From JAVVTQ01 sp036653595 (GTDB lineage Bacteria; Bacillota; Clostridia; Oscillospirales; Ruminococcaceae), in the NCBI GenBank assembly GCA_036653595.1, contig JAVVTQ010000005.1:1-64000 (forward strand): 64,000 nt of DNA, given 5' to 3'. The position numbers and the translations under genes are program-made. Below, piece after piece: positions 62,074 through 64,000 of the stretch. The notes beneath the pieces are model-generated. The model was not told where the DNA came from and did no database searches. It saw only the letters and a program-made list of their open reading frames with translations. Position 1 is the stretch's first letter, and each line of letters starts with the position of its first letter.

Positions 62074-64000
62074 ATGGCAACAAAAGTCTTATTGAAAAAC
62101 AGAGAGATTACGACACTTCCAATGATTCCGATGAGGGGCGTTGTGGTATTTCCCGATACGGTAAATCATTTTGACGTGAGCAGAAAGCGCTCTATCAATG
62201 CTATAGAGCAGGCGATGAAAAACCGCACGCCGATTTTTCTTCTCACACAGCGCGATGTCGCGGTGGACGAACCGCAAATTGACGATATGTTCCGATATGG
62301 CGTTGTTGCGGACGTCAAGCAAATACTGCGAATAACGGATGACATAATAAAGGTTTTGGTAAATTGCAATTACCGCGCAAAAATCATCGGGCTTTCTTCC
62401 GATGATGAATTTTACTATGCGCAGATTGCAAAGGCGCCGATTCACAGGCTGCGGCCAGACGACAAAAATGATGCTGAGGCGCTTGTCAGAACCATACGCG
62501 AGCAGTTGGACGACTATATGGAGCATTACCCAAAGATTTCAGGCGAGATTATCATGTCCGCATACGCCTCCACGGACCCCTCGAAGCTTGTGGAATTTTT
62601 GGCATTTAATCTAAATTTCGACTACGCTGCAAAACAGCGCATATTGAGCGAATCGAGTGTTATAAAGCGCTTGCAGCTGCTGCTGGAGGCTCTTGTCAAA
62701 GAGAATAATGTCCTCAACATAGAGCGAGAAATAAATGACAAGGTACAGGAATCTATCGATAAAAATCAGCGCGAGTACTACCTTCGCGAGCAGATTCGCA
62801 CTATCTCCACTGAGCTTGGCGACACAACAGACACGCTGACCGAGGCAGATGAATACAGGAAAAAGATAACCGCTCTGCCGCTGGAGGACACGTATAAGAC
62901 GAAGCTGCAAAAGGAAGTGGAGCGGCTTGTGCAGACACCGGCAAATTCTCAGGAATCGGCGGTTATTCGCACATATCTCGACACTGTGGTAGAGCTACCA
63001 TGGAGCGTGTGTTCCGACGACAATTTTGACTTGAAGAATGCCGAAAAGATACTGGACAGAGATCATTTTGGCCTTGAAAAGGTAAAGGAACGCATATTGG
63101 AATTCTTGGCAGTGCGCAGCCTGACGGGAAATTTCGGCGCTCAGATTATATGCCTTGTCGGCCCTCCCGGAGTCGGAAAGACTTCGATTGCGCGCTCTGT
63201 GGCGGAATGCATGAACAGAAAATTTGTCAGGATGTCGCTCGGAGGCATAAAGGATGAGAGCGAGATTCGTGGGCACAGACGAACATATGTGGCGTCGATG
63301 CCCGGCAGGATAATAGCGTCAATTGAACAGGCGGGTACCTCCAACCCCGTGATACTTCTAGATGAAATTGACAAGCTCGGCAATGATTTTCGCGGAGATC
63401 CGGCGTCGGCGCTTCTCGAAGTGCTTGACCCGGAGCAGAACAACAGCTTCCGCGACCATTTTCTCGACCTGCCGTATGATTTGAGCAAGGTCTTGTTTTT
63501 GACAACGGCAAATGACCGCGGTGCAATACCGGGGCCGCTTCTCGACAGAATGGATGTAATAGAGATTTCCAGCTATACGAGACAGGAAAAATTCAAAATA
63601 GCGAAGCTTCATCTCCTGCGCAAACAAATCGAAAAACACGGATTGAACGCTCTTCAATTTGGAATCTCAGATAGCGCGCTTTACCGTGTCATCGATGATT
63701 ATACGCGTGAGGCAGGCGTGAGGCAACTGGAGCGTCAGCTCGCGAAGCTCATACGAAAATCTGCCAGAAAACTTGTTTCCAAGGAGATGGAAAAAATTCT
63801 GATTGAGGCGGATATGCTTGAGGAGCTGCTGGGACCCAGCATGACGCGCGGCAGCATAACAAGCCTCGGTGAAACTGTCGGCGTTGTCAATGGGCTTGCG
63901 TGGACGTCTGTTGGCGGGGAGACAATGCCCGTTGAGGTGACCGTCGTCAAGGGAAGCGGGAAGCTCGAAATTACAGGAAGCCTCGGCGATATTATGAAGG
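62074..64000 (+). CDS. lon: ATP-dependent protease Lon (5' part)
   Basis: The gene starts at ATG with GAGGAAA upstream and runs off the window, so 642 residues are visible. The N-terminal LON substrate-binding domain (about 10-200) and a coiled coil precede the AAA+ domain with Walker A GPPGVGKTS near residues 363-371 and Walker B PVILLDEIDK near residue 428. The protease domain with its Ser-Lys pair begins near the right edge and its catalytic residues lie beyond it. Lon degrades misfolded and regulatory proteins. It completes the tig-clpP-clpX-lon cluster. Confidence 0.97.
   Translation, partial: MATKVLLKNREITTLPMIPMRGVVVFPDTVNHFDVSRKRSINAIEQAMKNRTPIFLLTQRDVAVDEPQIDDMFRYGVVADVKQILRITDDIIKVLVNCNYRAKIIGLSSDDEFYYAQIAKAPIHRLRPDDKNDAEALVRTIREQLDDYMEHYPKISGEIIMSAYASTDPSKLVEFLAFNLNFDYAAKQRILSESSVIKRLQLLLEALVKENNVLNIEREINDKVQESIDKNQREYYLREQIRTISTELGDTTDTLTEADEYRKKITALPLEDTYKTKLQKEVERLVQTPANSQESAVIRTYLDTVVELPWSVCSDDNFDLKNAEKILDRDHFGLEKVKERILEFLAVRSLTGNFGAQIICLVGPPGVGKTSIARSVAECMNRKFVRMSLGGIKDESEIRGHRRTYVASMPGRIIASIEQAGTSNPVILLDEIDKLGNDFRGDPASALLEVLDPEQNNSFRDHFLDLPYDLSKVLFLTTANDRGAIPGPLLDRMDVIEISSYTRQEKFKIAKLHLLRKQIEKHGLNALQFGISDSALYRVIDDYTREAGVRQLERQLAKLIRKSARKLVSKEMEKILIEADMLEELLGPSMTRGSITSLGETVGVVNGLAWTSVGGETMPVEVTVVKGSGKLEITGSLGDIMK

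Noticed and set aside
1..64000. CRISPR array, insertion sequence, prophage or attachment site
   Set aside because: No regularly spaced repeats, transposase or integrase motifs, or target duplications were seen; the single tRNA gene has no partial copy elsewhere in the window.

Overview
The window is a gene-dense, almost entirely co-oriented stretch of core chromosome from an anaerobic, endospore-forming member of the Clostridia (Firmicutes). The best guess is the Oscillospiraceae/Ruminococcaceae side, but the sequence alone does not fix genus or species. The evidence is Gram-positive Shine-Dalgarno sites throughout, a PolC-type replicase, SepF and DivIVA, and a set of sporulation genes: ylbJ/spoVV-like, yqfC, yqfD, spoIIGA, sigE, sigG, a ylmC/ymxH-like gene and a SpoIVFB-like protease. 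I see no mobile element, CRISPR array, phage gene or origin.

Layout. 1-2900: tRNA-Thr(CGU) on the minus strand with its own promoter, a membrane-anchored SGNH hydrolase, a small four-cysteine protein and a YlbJ-type spore membrane protein. 2900-10080: yqfC-yqfD-phoH-ybeY-era-recO-mutS2, joining sporulation, RNA processing, ribosome assembly and DNA repair. 10080-14880: spoIIGA-sigE-sigG, then a minus-strand beta-CASP metallo-beta-lactamase hydrolase and a PRC-barrel YlmC/YmxH protein. 14880-27740: the translation and envelope run rpsB-tsf, pyrH-frr-uppS-cdsA-dxr-rseP-ispG-polC. 27810-34360: an RluA-type pseudouridine synthase facing away from radC-uvrB-uvrA. 34380-43170: miaB-ylbF-mutS-mutL-miaA-hfq and a HlyD-like membrane protein. 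43180-46270: sepF, divIVA, lspA and an RluD-type synthase. 46280-54080: a HAD phosphatase, a 29-residue membrane micro-ORF, ppk, a GHL10-type lipoprotein, a small membrane protein coupled to a short SpoIVFB-like protease, and the paired B12-binding radical SAM (TIGR03960) and TIGR03936 genes. 54080-58620: rplS with its own promoter and a leader hairpin, then lepB-ylqF-rnhB-yraN, a dipeptidase and a metallophosphoesterase. 58640-64000: tig, clpP-clpX and a lon gene cut by the window edge.

How it works together. Three themes recur. Sporulation control: SpoIIGA activates pro-sigma E in the mother cell, sigma G runs the forespore, and the YqfC/YqfD, YlbJ, YlmC/YmxH and M50 protease genes are likely members of the same programme. 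Genome maintenance: mutS2, radC, uvrBA and mutSL lie within 33 kb. Translation, envelope growth and protein quality control: S2, L19, EF-Ts, RRF, UppS, CdsA, LspA, LepB, trigger factor and the ClpXP/Lon proteases.

I found no convincing undescribed multi-gene system. The most interesting leads are modest: a minimal CBS-less SpoIVFB-like protease translationally coupled to a small membrane protein, a spoIIG promoter-like site with an unusual 22-bp spacer and a Spo0A-box-like -35, a sigma G-like promoter before sigG, candidate ribosomal-protein leaders before rplS and rpsB, overlapping divergent promoters between the RluA gene and radC, a 29-codon membrane micro-ORF, and a HlyD-like gene inserted between hfq and the division cluster. 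All promoter, terminator and leader calls come from reading the sequence by eye.
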